From Luteimonas saliphila (GTDB taxonomy: Bacteria > Pseudomonadota > Gammaproteobacteria > Xanthomonadales > Xanthomonadaceae), in NCBI RefSeq assembly GCF_016774335.1, contig NZ_JAETWA010000045.1, positions 124,001 to 188,000 on the forward strand: a stretch of 64,000 nucleotides of DNA, read 5' to 3'. Shown here piece by piece: positions 1 through 10,516 of this stretch; the stretch's first letter is position 1; each line of letters opens with the position of its first letter. Made by a program: the position numbers and the translations under genes. A model generated the notes under the pieces. That model was given only the letters and a program-made list of their open reading frames with translations. It ran no database searches and was not told the DNA's origin.

Positions 1-950
<950 letters not shown>

Positions 951-964
<14 letters not shown>

Positions 965-1766
965 ACTGCTGCTGCTGGCGGCGGGCCTCGCCCTGCTGGC
1001 GACGGGCTGCTCGCGGCTGACGTTCGTCAAGCCGAGTGCGGAACGCAAGGGCATGGACCAGGTGGCGCCCGAGTACACCTTCCAGGAATCCGCCAGCGGG
1101 AAGGCCCGCATGCAGGCGCGTCGGCGGATCTCGGCCGCGGACCAGAAGCTCCGTGCGGGCGACCTGGACGGAGCTGCCGCCGAGGCCCGGGCGGCGCTCA
1201 AGGCCGATCCCTCCCTGCCGGAAGCGCACACCATGATGGCGCTGGTGGCCGGCCGCCAGGGCCGGCATGAGCTGGCCGGCCAGCATCACGCGGAGGCTGC
1301 GCGCGTGGCGCCCTCCGGGGCCACCTACAACAACTACGGCGCATGGCTGTGCGGCAACGGCCGGCCTGGCGAGGCCCTGCAGTGGTTCGACAATGCCCTG
1401 GGCGACCCGCGCTATGGCGACCGCGCCGGCGCGATGGCCAATGCCGGCGCCTGTGCGGCGAAGGCGGGGCAGTTCGATCGGGTCGAGCGCGACCTGCGCG
1501 CGGCGCTCGAAGTCGAGCCCACCAACGCGGTGGCGCTGGGCGCGATGGCAGAGGATGCCTTCCGTCGCGGACGCTTCCTCGAAGCCCGCGCGTTTTCCGA
1601 GCGCCGGCTCGCGGCGGCACAGGCGACGCCCGCCGCACTCGAATTGGCGTCACGAATCGAGGATAAACTCGGCGACAGCGTCGCCGCGGCCCGTTATGTT
1701 CGCCGCCTGAGGATGGAGTTTCCGCAGGCGGGGAACGCGCTTCCAGGGGAAAGCACCACACCATGA
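951..1766 (+). CDS. pilF: Type IV pilus biogenesis/stability lipoprotein PilF (PilW)
   Basis: An outer-membrane lipoprotein that pilots the type IV pilus secretin PilQ to the outer membrane. The 271-residue product starts with a lipoprotein signal ending LLATGC (lipidated Cys about residue 20). TPR-like helical repeats follow from about residue 55 to 240, including the family-typical YNNYGAWLC stretch. It overlaps rlmN by 14 bp and its stop overlaps the rodZ start, so translation is probably coupled. The order rlmN-pilF-rodZ is conserved in gammaproteobacteria and supports the call. Confidence 0.9.
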
Positions 1767-2593
1767 CGTCTTCCGACCAGATGGCTGGCCTGAACGGCCG
1801 TGGCGACGGCGAACGCCTGCGCCTGGCGCGCGAGGCCGCGGGCCTCGAGATCGCGGAGGTGGCACGACGCCTGAAGATGCCGGTCAGGGTGATCGAATCG
1901 CTCGAGGCCGATGCCTGGGACCGGCTCGATGCCCCCGTGTTCGTCCGCGGCCAGTTGCGCAGCTATGCGCGCCTGCTGGGCGTGCGGATCGAGCAGGATC
2001 TGCCCATTGCGTCGGCGTCGGTGCCGATCGAGCCGGCGCGTCTCGAGCCGCGGACCTATACGCCGCCACTGCGCCGCGTCGCCGACAGGATGATGGGGCG
2101 CATGGTCTACATCGTGATCACCGCGCTGATCGCGGTGCCCGTGTGGATGGCCACGCGCTCGCACCTGGATTCGCAGATCAGGGTCGATGCCTCGCTCGAC
2201 CTGCCCTCCAGTCCGGAGGCGAACGCGCAGCAGGCTCAGCCGGCCCCGGCTGTCGACCGCGGCCCGCGTCCGCTGGTGGCCTCGATGGCTTCGCTGCCGC
2301 AGCGGGCGGCGAAGCAGGGCGAACCCGTGCCGGCGCTGTCGTTGCGGTTTTCGGGCGACAGCTGGGTCGAGATCTTCGACGCCGACGGCGACGTGCTCGA
2401 ACGCGGCCTGCTCAAGGCAGGCGAACGCCGCGATTTCGGCAGGGGCGAAGTCGGTCGCGTGGTGATCGGCAACGCCGATGCGGTGGAGGTGCGGGGCAAC
2501 GACAGCGTTCAGGATCTGTCTGCCTTCCAGCGAGCGAACGTCGCGCGCTTTACGGTATCCTCTGACGGCTCCATCGCACCGGCCGGCCAGTAG
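1763..2593 (+). CDS. rodZ: RodZ-like cell-shape protein (HTH + TM + DUF4115)
   Basis: A bitopic membrane protein expected to link the MreB cytoskeleton to the peptidoglycan elongasome. In 276 residues one sees an N-terminal helix-turn-helix of the HTH_25 type (about 16-80), a transmembrane helix at about 113-131, and a C-terminal periplasmic beta domain (DUF4115, about 195-265). Residues about 140-190 form an Ala/Pro/Gln-rich linker. The ATG overlaps the pilF stop (ATGA). ispG, which usually follows rodZ, is not here but at 48782. Confidence 0.88.
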   Translation: MTSSDQMAGLNGRGDGERLRLAREAAGLEIAEVARRLKMPVRVIESLEADAWDRLDAPVFVRGQLRSYARLLGVRIEQDLPIASASVPIEPARLEPRTYTPPLRRVADRMMGRMVYIVITALIAVPVWMATRSHLDSQIRVDASLDLPSSPEANAQQAQPAPAVDRGPRPLVASMASLPQRAAKQGEPVPALSLRFSGDSWVEIFDADGDVLERGLLKAGERRDFGRGEVGRVVIGNADAVEVRGNDSVQDLSAFQRANVARFTVSSDGSIAPAGQ

Positions 2594-2700
2594 CGCCGCG
2601 ACCACCCGATGGAATGCGCGCCCGGCCCCGATGCCGGGCGTTCCCGATCGCTCCGCTTGTCCCGCCATCGGCCGCGGGCAGGACACACTGGCACTAGACG

Positions 2701-3333
2701 ATGGCGTTGGATGAACTGCTCGACGAGCACGAACAAGGCGAGAAGGTCCGCGACTGGCTGAAGCAGAACAGCCTCGGCCTGGTGGGTGGGCTCGCGCTGG
2801 GACTGGCCCTGATCGGCGGCGGCAAGTGGTGGATGCAGCAGGCGCACCGGGAGCGGGTCGCGACCGGCGAAGCCTACGACGCGGTGCAGAGAACCCTGGA
2901 AGCGGGTGAGGTCGAGAAGGCCAGGGCCGACGCAGCATCGCTGGCGGGAACCGCCTATGCCGGGCTGGTCGCGCTCGACCTGGCCAAGGCCCAGCTCGAC
3001 GCCGGCGATCGCGACGGGGCGATCGCTACGCTTCGCGCCGCCGGCAGCGAGGACCCGGGCCTGGCGGCGGTGATCCGGCAGCGCCTCGCGCGCCTGCTGG
3101 TGGACGCTGGGCAGGGCGAGCAAGCGTTGACGCTCCTCGCGGGGGTCGACGATGCCGCTTCGATCGAAACGCGCGGTGACGCGCGCTTCGCGCTCGGACG
3201 GTCCGACGAAGCCCGCAAGGATTACGAGGAAGCGCTGCGAAAGCTCGATGTCGCCGCGCCGCAGCGCCGGTTGCTCGAACTGAAACTGGCCCAAACCGGC
3301 GGCACGCCGGAAACGACGGGAACCGAATCCTGA
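2701..3333 (+). CDS. yfgM: YfgM-family tetratricopeptide protein, ancillary SecYEG translocon subunit
   Basis: A single-pass inner-membrane protein with periplasmic TPR-like repeats. In E. coli it associates with SecYEG and PpiD and handles periplasmic chaperone traffic. The 210-residue product has a short cytoplasmic N-terminus, a TM helix at about 24-43, then an alpha-helical domain of paired helices to the C-terminus. The family N-terminal pattern, with a conserved WLK(Q)N just before the TM, is present. The stop overlaps the bamB start (TGATG), as expected for the conserved yfgM-bamB pair. Confidence 0.88.
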   Translation: MALDELLDEHEQGEKVRDWLKQNSLGLVGGLALGLALIGGGKWWMQQAHRERVATGEAYDAVQRTLEAGEVEKARADAASLAGTAYAGLVALDLAKAQLDAGDRDGAIATLRAAGSEDPGLAAVIRQRLARLLVDAGQGEQALTLLAGVDDAASIETRGDARFALGRSDEARKDYEEALRKLDVAAPQRRLLELKLAQTGGTPETTGTES

Positions 3334-4559
3334 TGAAGCTCGACAGCATCGCGCCGGGCGCAGCACAACCCGGCAGGCGGATCCGCGCCGGCCGCACCCT
3401 CGTCGTGCTCGCCTGCGTGTTCGCGCTGGCCGGCTGCAGCACCGTCCGGGGCTGGTTCGGTGGCGACGGCGAGAAGGCCGCGGCGAAGAAGGCGTCCGAA
3501 CCTGCCGAACTGGTCGAATTCGCGCCTTCGGCGACCGTGTCCCGACTGTGGTCGGCCAAGGCCGGCAAGGGCGAGAATCGCCTGGGCGTGCGCCAGTCGC
3601 CGGCGATCGCCGATGGTCGCGTCTACGCGGCGGCCGTGGACGGCGGGGTGCGTGCGTTCGACCTGCAGTCGGGTGCCACGGTGTGGCAGTACGCGTCCGA
3701 CCTGAGGCTCAGTGGCGGCCCTGGCGTCGGCGATGGCCTGGTGGTGGTCGGCAGCCTGCAGGGCGAAGTGGTCGCGCTCGACGCGGCCACCGGCGCCGAA
3801 CGCTGGCAGGCGAAGGTTCCCAACGAGGTCATCTCCGCGCCTGCGATCGGGCAGGGCCTGGTGTTCGTGCGCTCCAACGACGGACGCGTGACTGCGTTCG
3901 ACGCCACCAGCGGCGAGCGGCGATGGTTCTGGACCAAGGAATTGCCGACGCTGACCGTGCGTGGAAACGACAGTCCCGTGCTTGGCCCGGGCTTCGTGTT
4001 CGTCGGCAATGACGACGGCACCCTGGCCGCGTTGGCGATCGCCGATGGTCGCCAGTTGTGGGACGTGCCGGTGGCACAGCCGGACGGGCGTACCGAACTC
4101 GACCGGATGGCCGACGTCGATGGCACGCCGGTGCTCGATGGCACGGTGCTGTATGCGAGCAGCTACAAGCAGGCGACCCTGGCCATCGATGCGCCCAGCG
4201 GCCGCCCGATCTGGGGCAGCGACCGCGGCGGCTCCTCCCGTCCGGGCCTGGCGATCGACAAGCTGGTGGTGTCCGACCGCAATGGCTCGGTGTGGGGACT
4301 GGACCGCAGTTCGGGCAGTGCCAGCTGGGAGCAGCCGGCACTGGCGCGCCGCGGCCTGGGCGGCGTGGCGATCCATGGCGATTACGCGGTGGTCGGCGAC
4401 TTCGAGGGCTATCTGCACTGGCTGCGCCTGGACAACGGCGAGTTCGCCGCGCGCGAACGCGCCGGCCGTGACGCGATCAAGGGCGCGCCGGTGGTGGCCG
4501 ATGGCGTGCTAGTCGTGCAGAACGTGGACGGCGACCTGACGGCCTGGCGGGTGCAGTAA
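3333..4559 (+). CDS. bamB: Outer-membrane assembly lipoprotein BamB
   Basis: A beta-propeller lipoprotein of the BAM complex, which inserts beta-barrel proteins into the outer membrane. The 408 residues begin with a signal peptide ending in lipobox LAGC (Cys about 35). Repeated PQQ-type blades with A-x-D-x-x-x-G-x-x-x-W patterns follow (for example ALDAATGAERWQ and AIDAPSGRPIWG). Translation is probably coupled to yfgM through the 1-bp TGATG overlap. The 260 bp after the stop contain a GC-rich inverted repeat around 4590-4608 (GGCGCC arms) but no T-tract. Confidence 0.95.
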   Translation: MKLDSIAPGAAQPGRRIRAGRTLVVLACVFALAGCSTVRGWFGGDGEKAAAKKASEPAELVEFAPSATVSRLWSAKAGKGENRLGVRQSPAIADGRVYAAAVDGGVRAFDLQSGATVWQYASDLRLSGGPGVGDGLVVVGSLQGEVVALDAATGAERWQAKVPNEVISAPAIGQGLVFVRSNDGRVTAFDATSGERRWFWTKELPTLTVRGNDSPVLGPGFVFVGNDDGTLAALAIADGRQLWDVPVAQPDGRTELDRMADVDGTPVLDGTVLYASSYKQATLAIDAPSGRPIWGSDRGGSSRPGLAIDKLVVSDRNGSVWGLDRSSGSASWEQPALARRGLGGVAIHGDYAVVGDFEGYLHWLRLDNGEFAARERAGRDAIKGAPVVADGVLVVQNVDGDLTAWRVQ

Positions 4560-4819
4560 CCGCTGGCGGCAGCCGGAGGCGGTCCATCCGGCGCCGGTGT
4601 CGGCGCCGTTCAGGGCGCTGCCGCACCGAACGGTCCGGCGGCGAGCATGCGCCTGATGCGGTTGTGGACGGCTGCGGCCCTTACGTTGCGGACGCAGCGG
4701 TGGCGGCGTAGCTTGCCTGTGAGCCAATCTCCCGGCCTCGCGCCCGCGCGTGCGCCGTTTCCGCGAACGACGCGCCCGCACGCGTTACGCTTCCTTTCCC
4801 GAGTCCGTACCCGGTCGCC

Positions 4820-6220
4820 ATGCTTCCTTCCGTCGCCCTCGTGGGCCGTCCCAACGTCGGCAAGTCGACGCTGTTCAACGCGTTGACCCGCACCCGCGAC
4901 GCGCTGGTGCACGACGAGCCGGGGGTCACCCGCGACCGCCATTACGGCGTCTGCCGCCTCGAGGGGCAGCGGCCGTTCGTGGTCGTGGACACCGGCGGCA
5001 TCGCCGGCGACGAGGAGGGGCTGGCCGGGGCCACCGCGCGGCAGTCGCGCGCCGCCGCGGAAGAGTCCGACCTGGTCCTGTTCGTGGTCGACGGCCGCGA
5101 AGGCGCCTCCTCGCTCGACGACGAGATCCTGCGCTGGCTGCGCAAGGCGGGGCGACCGGTCCTGCTGGTGGTCAACAAGACCGACGGCCTCGACGCGCGC
5201 GCCGCGCTCGCCGAGTTCGCGCGCTACGGGTTCGCCGACACCCTGGCGGTGTCGTCCGCGCACCGCCAGGGCATCGACGAGCTGTTCGACACGATCCTCG
5301 AGCGCCTGCCCGCCGACAGCGACGCCGATGTGCCGGAAGTCGATCCCGAGCGCGTGCGCATCGCCTTCGTCGGCCGCCCGAACGTGGGCAAGTCGACCCT
5401 GGTCAACCGCATCCTCGGCGAGGAACGGATGATCGCCTCCGACGTGCCGGGCACCACCCGCGACTCGATCGCGGTCGACCTCGAGCGCGACGGTCGCAAG
5501 TACACCCTGATCGATACCGCAGGCCTGCGCCGCAAGGGCAAGGTCGAGGCGGCGGTGGAGAAGTTCTCGATCATCAAGACCCTGCAGGCGATCGAGCACT
5601 GCCAGGTCGCGGTGATCATGATCGACGCCACCGAGGGCGTGACCGAGCAGGACGCGAGTGTGCTCGGGGCGGTGCTCGACGCCGGCCGCGCGCTGGTGGT
5701 GGCGATCAACAAGTGGGACGGCCTGAGCAGCTACCAGCGCGAGCAGACCGAGGCGCTGCTGTCGCGCAAACTCGCCTTCGTGCAGTGGGCCGAGGCGGTG
5801 CGGATCAGCGCCGCGCACGGCTCGGGGCTGCGCGAGCTGTTCAAGGCGATCCACCGCGCGCATGCGTCGGCGACGCGGCAGTTCAGCACCGCCGAGGTCA
5901 CCCGCGCGCTCGAGATCGCCTACGAGGCCAGTCCGCCGCCGGTGGTGCGCGGGCACGTGGCCAAGCTGCGCTTCGCCCATCCGGGCGGCGAGAACCCGCC
6001 GACCTTCGTCGTCCACGGTACGCGCCTGCGCACGCTGTCGGCGACCTACACGCGCTACCTCGAGAATTTCTTCCGCAAGCGCTTCAAGCTGGTCGGCACG
6101 CCGGTGAAGTTCGTGTTCAAGGAAGGCGAGAATCCTTACAAGGACAAGAAGAACGTGCTGACCGAGCGCCAGGTGGCGAAGAAGAAGCGGCTGATCCGCC
6201 ACGTCAAGCGCGGCCGCTAG
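4820..6220 (+). CDS. der: Ribosome-assembly GTPase Der (EngA)
   Basis: An essential tandem GTPase needed for 50S ribosomal subunit maturation. Two G domains are visible, each with a [10 protein letters not shown]-loop (about residues 9-17 and 184-192). The first carries the DTGG and NKTD motifs, the second DTAG and NKWD. A C-terminal KH-like domain follows, ending in the basic [13 protein letters not shown] tail. The length of 466 is normal. It follows bamB after 260 bp, so it may have its own promoter, but I cannot place one convincingly. Confidence 0.97.
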   Translation: MLPSVALVGRPNVGKSTLFNALTRTRDALVHDEPGVTRDRHYGVCRLEGQRPFVVVDTGGIAGDEEGLAGATARQSRAAAEESDLVLFVVDGREGASSLDDEILRWLRKAGRPVLLVVNKTDGLDARAALAEFARYGFADTLAVSSAHRQGIDELFDTILERLPADSDADVPEVDPERVRIAFVGRPNVGKSTLVNRILGEERMIASDVPGTTRDSIAVDLERDGRKYTLIDTAGLRRKGKVEAAVEKFSIIKTLQAIEHCQVAVIMIDATEGVTEQDASVLGAVLDAGRALVVAINKWDGLSSYQREQTEALLSRKLAFVQWAEAVRISAAHGSGLRELFKAIHRAHASATRQFSTAEVTRALEIAYEASPPPVVRGHVAKLRFAHPGGENPPTFVVHGTRLRTLSATYTRYLENFFRKRFKLVGTPVKFVFKEGENPYKDKKNVLTERQVAKKKRLIRHVKRGR

Positions 6221-6233
6221 GATCGGGGACTCG

Positions 6234-6827
6234 ATGGACAGTTCCGCCGCTATCGCGCGCAGCGGGATCACCCTGGGCATCCTCGCCGGCGGGAGTGCGC
6301 TGCGCCTGGGAGGTCGCGACAAGGCATGGCTGATGCGCGACGGGGAGCCACAGGTGCTGCGTATCGCGAAACGGTTCGAGGATGGAACGGCGGCGGTTCT
6401 GGTCAGCGCGAACGCGGGGCTGGATCGTTACGCGGATGCGGGCCTGGCTGCCGTGCGCGACCGCAGCGCCGGTGCCGGGCCGCTCTCCGGCCTCGACGCG
6501 CTCGCCGCGGCCTGTCGCACGCCGTGGCTGCTCACGCTCCCGGTCGACCTCGTCGATGCCGGCGATAACCTGCCGCGGACGCTCGCGGCGGGGCGCCATG
6601 CGGACGGCGCCCGCGCCCGGGACGACGACGGTCCGCAGCCATTGGTGGCGCTATGGCGCGTCGCCGCGTTGCGCGAGGCCGCGATCGCCGCGCTTGCGGC
6701 GGGGGAGTTCGCCGTGCATGCGCTGCAGGCGCGGCTCGACCTCGCCGAGGTCCCCCTGGCGGGGGTCCGCTTCGGCAACCTCAACACGCCCGACGACCTG
6801 CGTGCAGCCGGCATCGGGAACCACTGA
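6234..6827 (+). CDS. mobA: Molybdenum cofactor guanylyltransferase, MobA-like
   Basis: A predicted nucleotidyltransferase that joins GMP to molybdopterin to form the guanine dinucleotide cofactor. The 197-residue protein has the N-terminal NTP-binding loop LAGGSALRLGGRDKAWL, a central LPVDLVD in place of the usual LPxDxP, and the C-terminal NLNTPDDL typical of MobA. It is preceded by der at 13 bp and followed by moeA at 3 bp, which supports a molybdenum cofactor role. The altered LPVDLVD leaves some doubt about full activity. Confidence 0.85.
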   Translation: MDSSAAIARSGITLGILAGGSALRLGGRDKAWLMRDGEPQVLRIAKRFEDGTAAVLVSANAGLDRYADAGLAAVRDRSAGAGPLSGLDALAAACRTPWLLTLPVDLVDAGDNLPRTLAAGRHADGARARDDDGPQPLVALWRVAALREAAIAALAAGEFAVHALQARLDLAEVPLAGVRFGNLNTPDDLRAAGIGNH

Positions 6828-6830
6828 GGC

Positions 6831-8057
6831 ATGGCCAGCGACGCCTTCCCGACCAGGATCGCCTACGCCGAGGCGCTCGCGATCGTGTCGCGCGTCGCGC
6901 GCGAGCGACGGCTCGCCGTCGAACACATCGCGCTCGCGCGGGCGCATGGCCGGGTGCTGGCCACCGATGCGAGCGCGCGGATCGCGATGCCGGCCTTCGA
7001 CAATTCGGCGATGGACGGCTTCGCGCTGCGCCATGCCGACCTGCTGCCCGGCGAAACGCTCCTGGCGCTGCGCGGCGAACAGTTCGCGGGCGGTCCTGCC
7101 GCACCGGTGGTGGGTGCCGGCGAATGCGTGCGCATCACCACCGGCGCGCCACTGCCCGCAGGCAGCGACACGGTGGTGATCAAGGAACACACCCGCATCG
7201 AAGGCGGGAACGTACGCGTGCTGCAGGCGCCCGCCGCTGGCAGCCACGTCCGCCATCGCGGCGAGGACGTGCGCCAGGGCGACCTGCTGGCGGCGGCCGG
7301 CGAGGCGCTGGCCTCGGCGCGGGTCGCGCTGCTCGCAGGGCAGGGCATCTCCGGAATCGACGTGGCGCGGCGCCCCACGGTGGCGGTGTTCTCCACCGGT
7401 GACGAACTGGTCGAGCCGGGCCTGCCGCTGGCGCATGGCCAGGTCTACGACTCCAACCGCGAACTGTTGATGGGCCTGCTCCGCGCCGAGGGGCTGGAAC
7501 CGGTGGCCTGGCCGACGCTGCCCGACGATCCCGCCACGATCGAGTCGGCGCTGCGTCACGCGGGCGAGGCCTTCGACCTGGTGCTGACCTGCGGCGGCGT
7601 GTCGGCCGGAGAGAAGGATCACCTGCCGGCGCTGCTGCAGCGGCGCGGCCGCGTGCATTTCTGGAAGGTGCGGATGCGCCCGGGAATGCCGGTGCTGTTC
7701 GCCGACGGCGGCACGCTCGGGCCGGCGTTGTTCCTCGCACTGCCGGGCAACCCGGTGTCGGTGCTCGCCACCTGGTTCGCGCTGGCACGGCCGCTGCTGG
7801 ACGGGTTGCAGGGGCGGGCGCCGCGCAAGGCCTGGCGCGCGCGCCTGGCGGCGCCATGGCGCAAGCGCCATGAGCGGCTCGAATTCCTGCGCGGCCGGCT
7901 CGCCAGCGCCGATGACGGCACGCTCGAGGTCGAGCCCGATCCCGCCGACGGTTCCCACCGGATGCGCTCGGCCGCCGACGCCGACGCCCTGATCGTGCTC
8001 GAAGAGGGCGAGCGCGACTACCCGCGGGGCAGCGTGGTCGACGTGTTGCCGTACTGA
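6831..8057 (+). CDS. moeA: Molybdopterin molybdotransferase MoeA
   Basis: Inserts molybdate into adenylylated molybdopterin in the cytoplasm. The 408 residues show the MoeA order: an N-terminal domain with the FDNSAMDGFA motif (about 55), a central MoCF-binding domain with STGDEL (about 190) and GGVSAGEKD (about 250), the LPGNPVS loop (about 305), and a C-terminal beta domain. It is the middle gene of the mobA-moeA-moeB run, 3 bp after mobA. Confidence 0.96.
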   Translation: MASDAFPTRIAYAEALAIVSRVARERRLAVEHIALARAHGRVLATDASARIAMPAFDNSAMDGFALRHADLLPGETLLALRGEQFAGGPAAPVVGAGECVRITTGAPLPAGSDTVVIKEHTRIEGGNVRVLQAPAAGSHVRHRGEDVRQGDLLAAAGEALASARVALLAGQGISGIDVARRPTVAVFSTGDELVEPGLPLAHGQVYDSNRELLMGLLRAEGLEPVAWPTLPDDPATIESALRHAGEAFDLVLTCGGVSAGEKDHLPALLQRRGRVHFWKVRMRPGMPVLFADGGTLGPALFLALPGNPVSVLATWFALARPLLDGLQGRAPRKAWRARLAAPWRKRHERLEFLRGRLASADDGTLEVEPDPADGSHRMRSAADADALIVLEEGERDYPRGSVVDVLPY

Positions 8058-8082
8058 GTTCCCCAGCGGCGGCCGGCGGCGC

Positions 8083-8088
8083 CATAAT
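8083..8088 (+). promoter_or_regulatory. Possible -10 element for moeB (CATAAT)
   Basis: A CATAAT hexamer stands 7 bp before the moeB ATG in otherwise GC-rich DNA. Transcription starting 6-7 bases downstream would give a leaderless or nearly leaderless mRNA. No good -35 is visible at the usual spacing, so this is a weak call. Confidence 0.35.
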
Positions 8089-8095
8089 CGGCGGC

Positions 8096-9223
8096 ATGGG
8101 CAAGGAGATCACGCCGCGGGAAGCGAACTACCGGATCGCGCAGGGCGCGCTGCTGGTGGACGTGCGCGAGGACCACGAGCGCGAACTGGGCATGGCGCAG
8201 GGCGCGGTCGGCGTCGCACGCAGCGAACTCGAGCAGGCGCCGCACCGGTTCATCACGCGCCCGGACCTCGAGGTGCTGCTGATCTGCCAGAGCGGCGGCC
8301 GTTCGATGCTGGCGGCCGAGCAGTTGCAGCGGCTGGGCTACCAGCGCGTCACCTCGGTGCGCGGCGGCACCCTGATGTGGCAGGCCGAGGGCTTTCCGAT
8401 GACCCGGCCGGAGGAGCTGGTCGACGAGGATTTCCACGAGCGCTACTCGCGCCACCTGCGCCTGTCCGAGATCGGGGCGCGCGGCCAGCGCCGGCTGGAG
8501 GCGGCCAGCGTGGTGGTCGTGGGCGCCGGCGGCCTGGGGTCGCCGACGGCGTTCTACCTGGCCGCGGCCGGGGTCGGGCACCTGCGGCTGGTGGACGACG
8601 ACGTGGTCGACCGCAGCAACCTGCAGCGCCAGATCCTGCACGTCGACGCCGACACCGGCGTGTCCAAGGTGGAATCGGCGCACACGCGGCTGTCGGCGCT
8701 CAATCCGCGGGTGGCCATCGACCCCGTCGCCGAGCGCCTGGATTCGGCCAATGTCGAGCGGCTGATCGCCGATGCGGACGTGGTGATCGATGGCGGCGAC
8801 AACTTCCCGGTGCGCTACCTGCTCAACGACGCCTGCGTACACCTGGGCAAGCCGCTGGTCTACGGCGCGGTACATCGGTTCGAAGGGCAGGTCGGCGTGT
8901 TCGACGCCGGGCGCCAGCGCGGCCGTGCGCCGTGCTATCGCTGCCTGTTCCCGGCGCCGCCGCCGCCCGAGGCCGCGCCCAACTGCAGCGAGGTCGGCGT
9001 GCTCGGCGTGCTGCCGGGCGTGATCGGCACGCTGCAGGCGACCGAGGCGCTCAAGCTGCTGCTGCACATCGGCGAACCGCTGGCCGGGCGCCTGCTGCAT
9101 TTCGATGCGCTGGCGATGCGCTTCCGCGAGACGCGGCTGGCGCCGGATCCGGACTGTCCGCTGTGCGCACCAGGGATCCCGTTCCCGGGGTACATCGACT
9201 ACGCCGCGTTCTGCGCCGGATGA
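8096..9223 (+). CDS. moeB: MoeB-type molybdopterin-synthase adenylyltransferase with N-terminal rhodanese domain
   Basis: An E1-like enzyme that adenylates the C-terminal glycine of MoaD (or a ThiS-like carrier) before sulfur loading. The 375-residue protein starts with a rhodanese domain (about 1-105) with an intact active-site loop CQSGGRS. The ThiF/MoeB domain follows, with the ATP-binding GAGGLGSPTA (about 142), the RSNLQRQ motif, and two CxxC zinc motifs (CYRC and CPLC). In most rhodanese-MoeB fusions the rhodanese is C-terminal; here it is N-terminal. It may therefore supply sulfur as well as activate the carrier. No moaD/moaE is in view. Confidence 0.9.
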   Translation: MGKEITPREANYRIAQGALLVDVREDHERELGMAQGAVGVARSELEQAPHRFITRPDLEVLLICQSGGRSMLAAEQLQRLGYQRVTSVRGGTLMWQAEGFPMTRPEELVDEDFHERYSRHLRLSEIGARGQRRLEAASVVVVGAGGLGSPTAFYLAAAGVGHLRLVDDDVVDRSNLQRQILHVDADTGVSKVESAHTRLSALNPRVAIDPVAERLDSANVERLIADADVVIDGGDNFPVRYLLNDACVHLGKPLVYGAVHRFEGQVGVFDAGRQRGRAPCYRCLFPAPPPPEAAPNCSEVGVLGVLPGVIGTLQATEALKLLLHIGEPLAGRLLHFDALAMRFRETRLAPDPDCPLCAPGIPFPGYIDYAAFCAG

Positions 9224-9354
9224 CGCTCGCCCGCGTGCGAACGGCCGGGCGCCGCACGACGAGGCCAGGCGCCGGTGCGCCGCATCCCGCGCGTTTCACG
9301 CCGGTTGCTGCACGATGCGTGTCGTCGTCTCGCCGTCGCCTGACCGGTTGCCTT

Positions 9355-10425
9355 ATGCCCGCGCGGTTTCCCTGCTTGCCCATCGTCGTGTTGCTGCTGT
9401 GCGCGTGGATGTTGCCGGTCCCGGCCGCGGCCGCCGACCCCTGCCTGAACCTGCCTGCGCAGGCGATCCAGGGCATCGAGGTTTCTGCGCGCATCGCGGC
9501 GGCGGCCTGCGAGGAACACAGGCAGTGGTACCGCCCCCTGATCGACATCGATGGCCGGATCGGGTCGATGAAGGTCCGTGAGGCCGAGCGCGCGCGGCTG
9601 GCGGGTGGCGAGCCGGCCTGGCAGCGCGTGATCGAGTACTGGCGCGGCAGCGGCCTGCTCTGGCAGGCGGGGGCGGGCGACTGCGCCTACGGCGACATGC
9701 CGACGCCGTCGTGTCGCGCGTTCGTGGTCGACACCCCATGGTCGGCGGCATTCGTCTCCTGGGTGATGCGGCGGGCCACGGTGCCCGGTTTCGACGGCTC
9801 GGCCAGCCACCTGAACTATGTCCGCCGCGCCTATCGCGAACCGTTCCTCAGTCCCTACCGGGTGGCCAACCCGCTCGCCGCCCAGGTGCGGACGGGCGAC
9901 ATGCTCTGCTACGTGCGCGGCACCGCGCGCACCTACGGCTTCGGCGAGCTGGCGACCCTGCTCAGCGGTAACGAACCGGGCCTGGCCATGCATTGCGACG
10001 TGGTGGTAGGCATCGGCGTCGGCGCCGACCATGCGCGCAGCGCGTACCTGGTCGGCGGGAATGTCTACGACGCCGTGGCCATGCGCCGGCTGCGGCTGAC
10101 CCCGGGCGACCGCTTCGACCGGTTGCCGATGCGGCTGGCGAGCGATCCGGAATGCTCTCCCGAGAGCGCCTACGCCTGCGACCTCAACCGGCAGGACTGG
10201 TCTGTCCTGCTGCAGCTGCGCCCGGCGGAGGAACTGACGGCGCTGCCTGCGGCGCCGTCGATGCCGGTGCCCTCGACGTTCCGCGCGCCGCTGTCGCGGA
10301 CGGCCGTGCCGGCCGCGGGACGGGCGCTGCCCTCCGTGGACGCCGCGCCGCAACCCAGGTGCTGCAATCATTGCGACCCGGAAGTCGGGCTGCCGCGCTG
10401 CCCGGTGGCTCCCGTCCGCCCCTGA
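9355..10425 (+). CDS. Secreted DUF2272-domain protein
   Basis: A 356-residue exported protein of unknown function. It opens with a signal peptide (hydrophobic core IVVLLLCAWMLPVP, cleavage near AAA-DP). The DUF2272 region is seen at about residues 80-240: WSAAFVSWVMR, a histidine in SASHLNYV, and GDMLCYVRG. DUF2272 resembles CHAP/NlpC-like amidase folds, so a cell-wall role is possible but unproven. The C-terminus is Pro/Ala-rich and ends in a Cys-rich segment (PRCCNHC). An in-frame ATG at 9220 overlaps the moeB stop, but the signal peptide favours 9355. Confidence 0.7.
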   Translation: MPARFPCLPIVVLLLCAWMLPVPAAAADPCLNLPAQAIQGIEVSARIAAAACEEHRQWYRPLIDIDGRIGSMKVREAERARLAGGEPAWQRVIEYWRGSGLLWQAGAGDCAYGDMPTPSCRAFVVDTPWSAAFVSWVMRRATVPGFDGSASHLNYVRRAYREPFLSPYRVANPLAAQVRTGDMLCYVRGTARTYGFGELATLLSGNEPGLAMHCDVVVGIGVGADHARSAYLVGGNVYDAVAMRRLRLTPGDRFDRLPMRLASDPECSPESAYACDLNRQDWSVLLQLRPAEELTALPAAPSMPVPSTFRAPLSRTAVPAAGRALPSVDAAPQPRCCNHCDPEVGLPRCPVAPVRP

Positions 10426-10516
10426 GGCTCCGGCGGGAATCCGTGTTCACGGCGCCAGGGCGCTGCTTCGCGAGCATCGGTGCTGGCGTTGGCAGCGGGG
10501 CGGGCATCGTCAACGC

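Noticed and set aside
4610-6322. Minus-strand frame across der
   Set aside because: der is unmistakable on the plus strand; the antisense frame has no homology-type motifs.
9220-9354. ATG at 9220 overlapping moeB as start of the DUF2272 protein
   Set aside because: Adds 45 Arg/Thr/Pro-rich residues in front of an excellent signal peptide, so 9355 is preferred.
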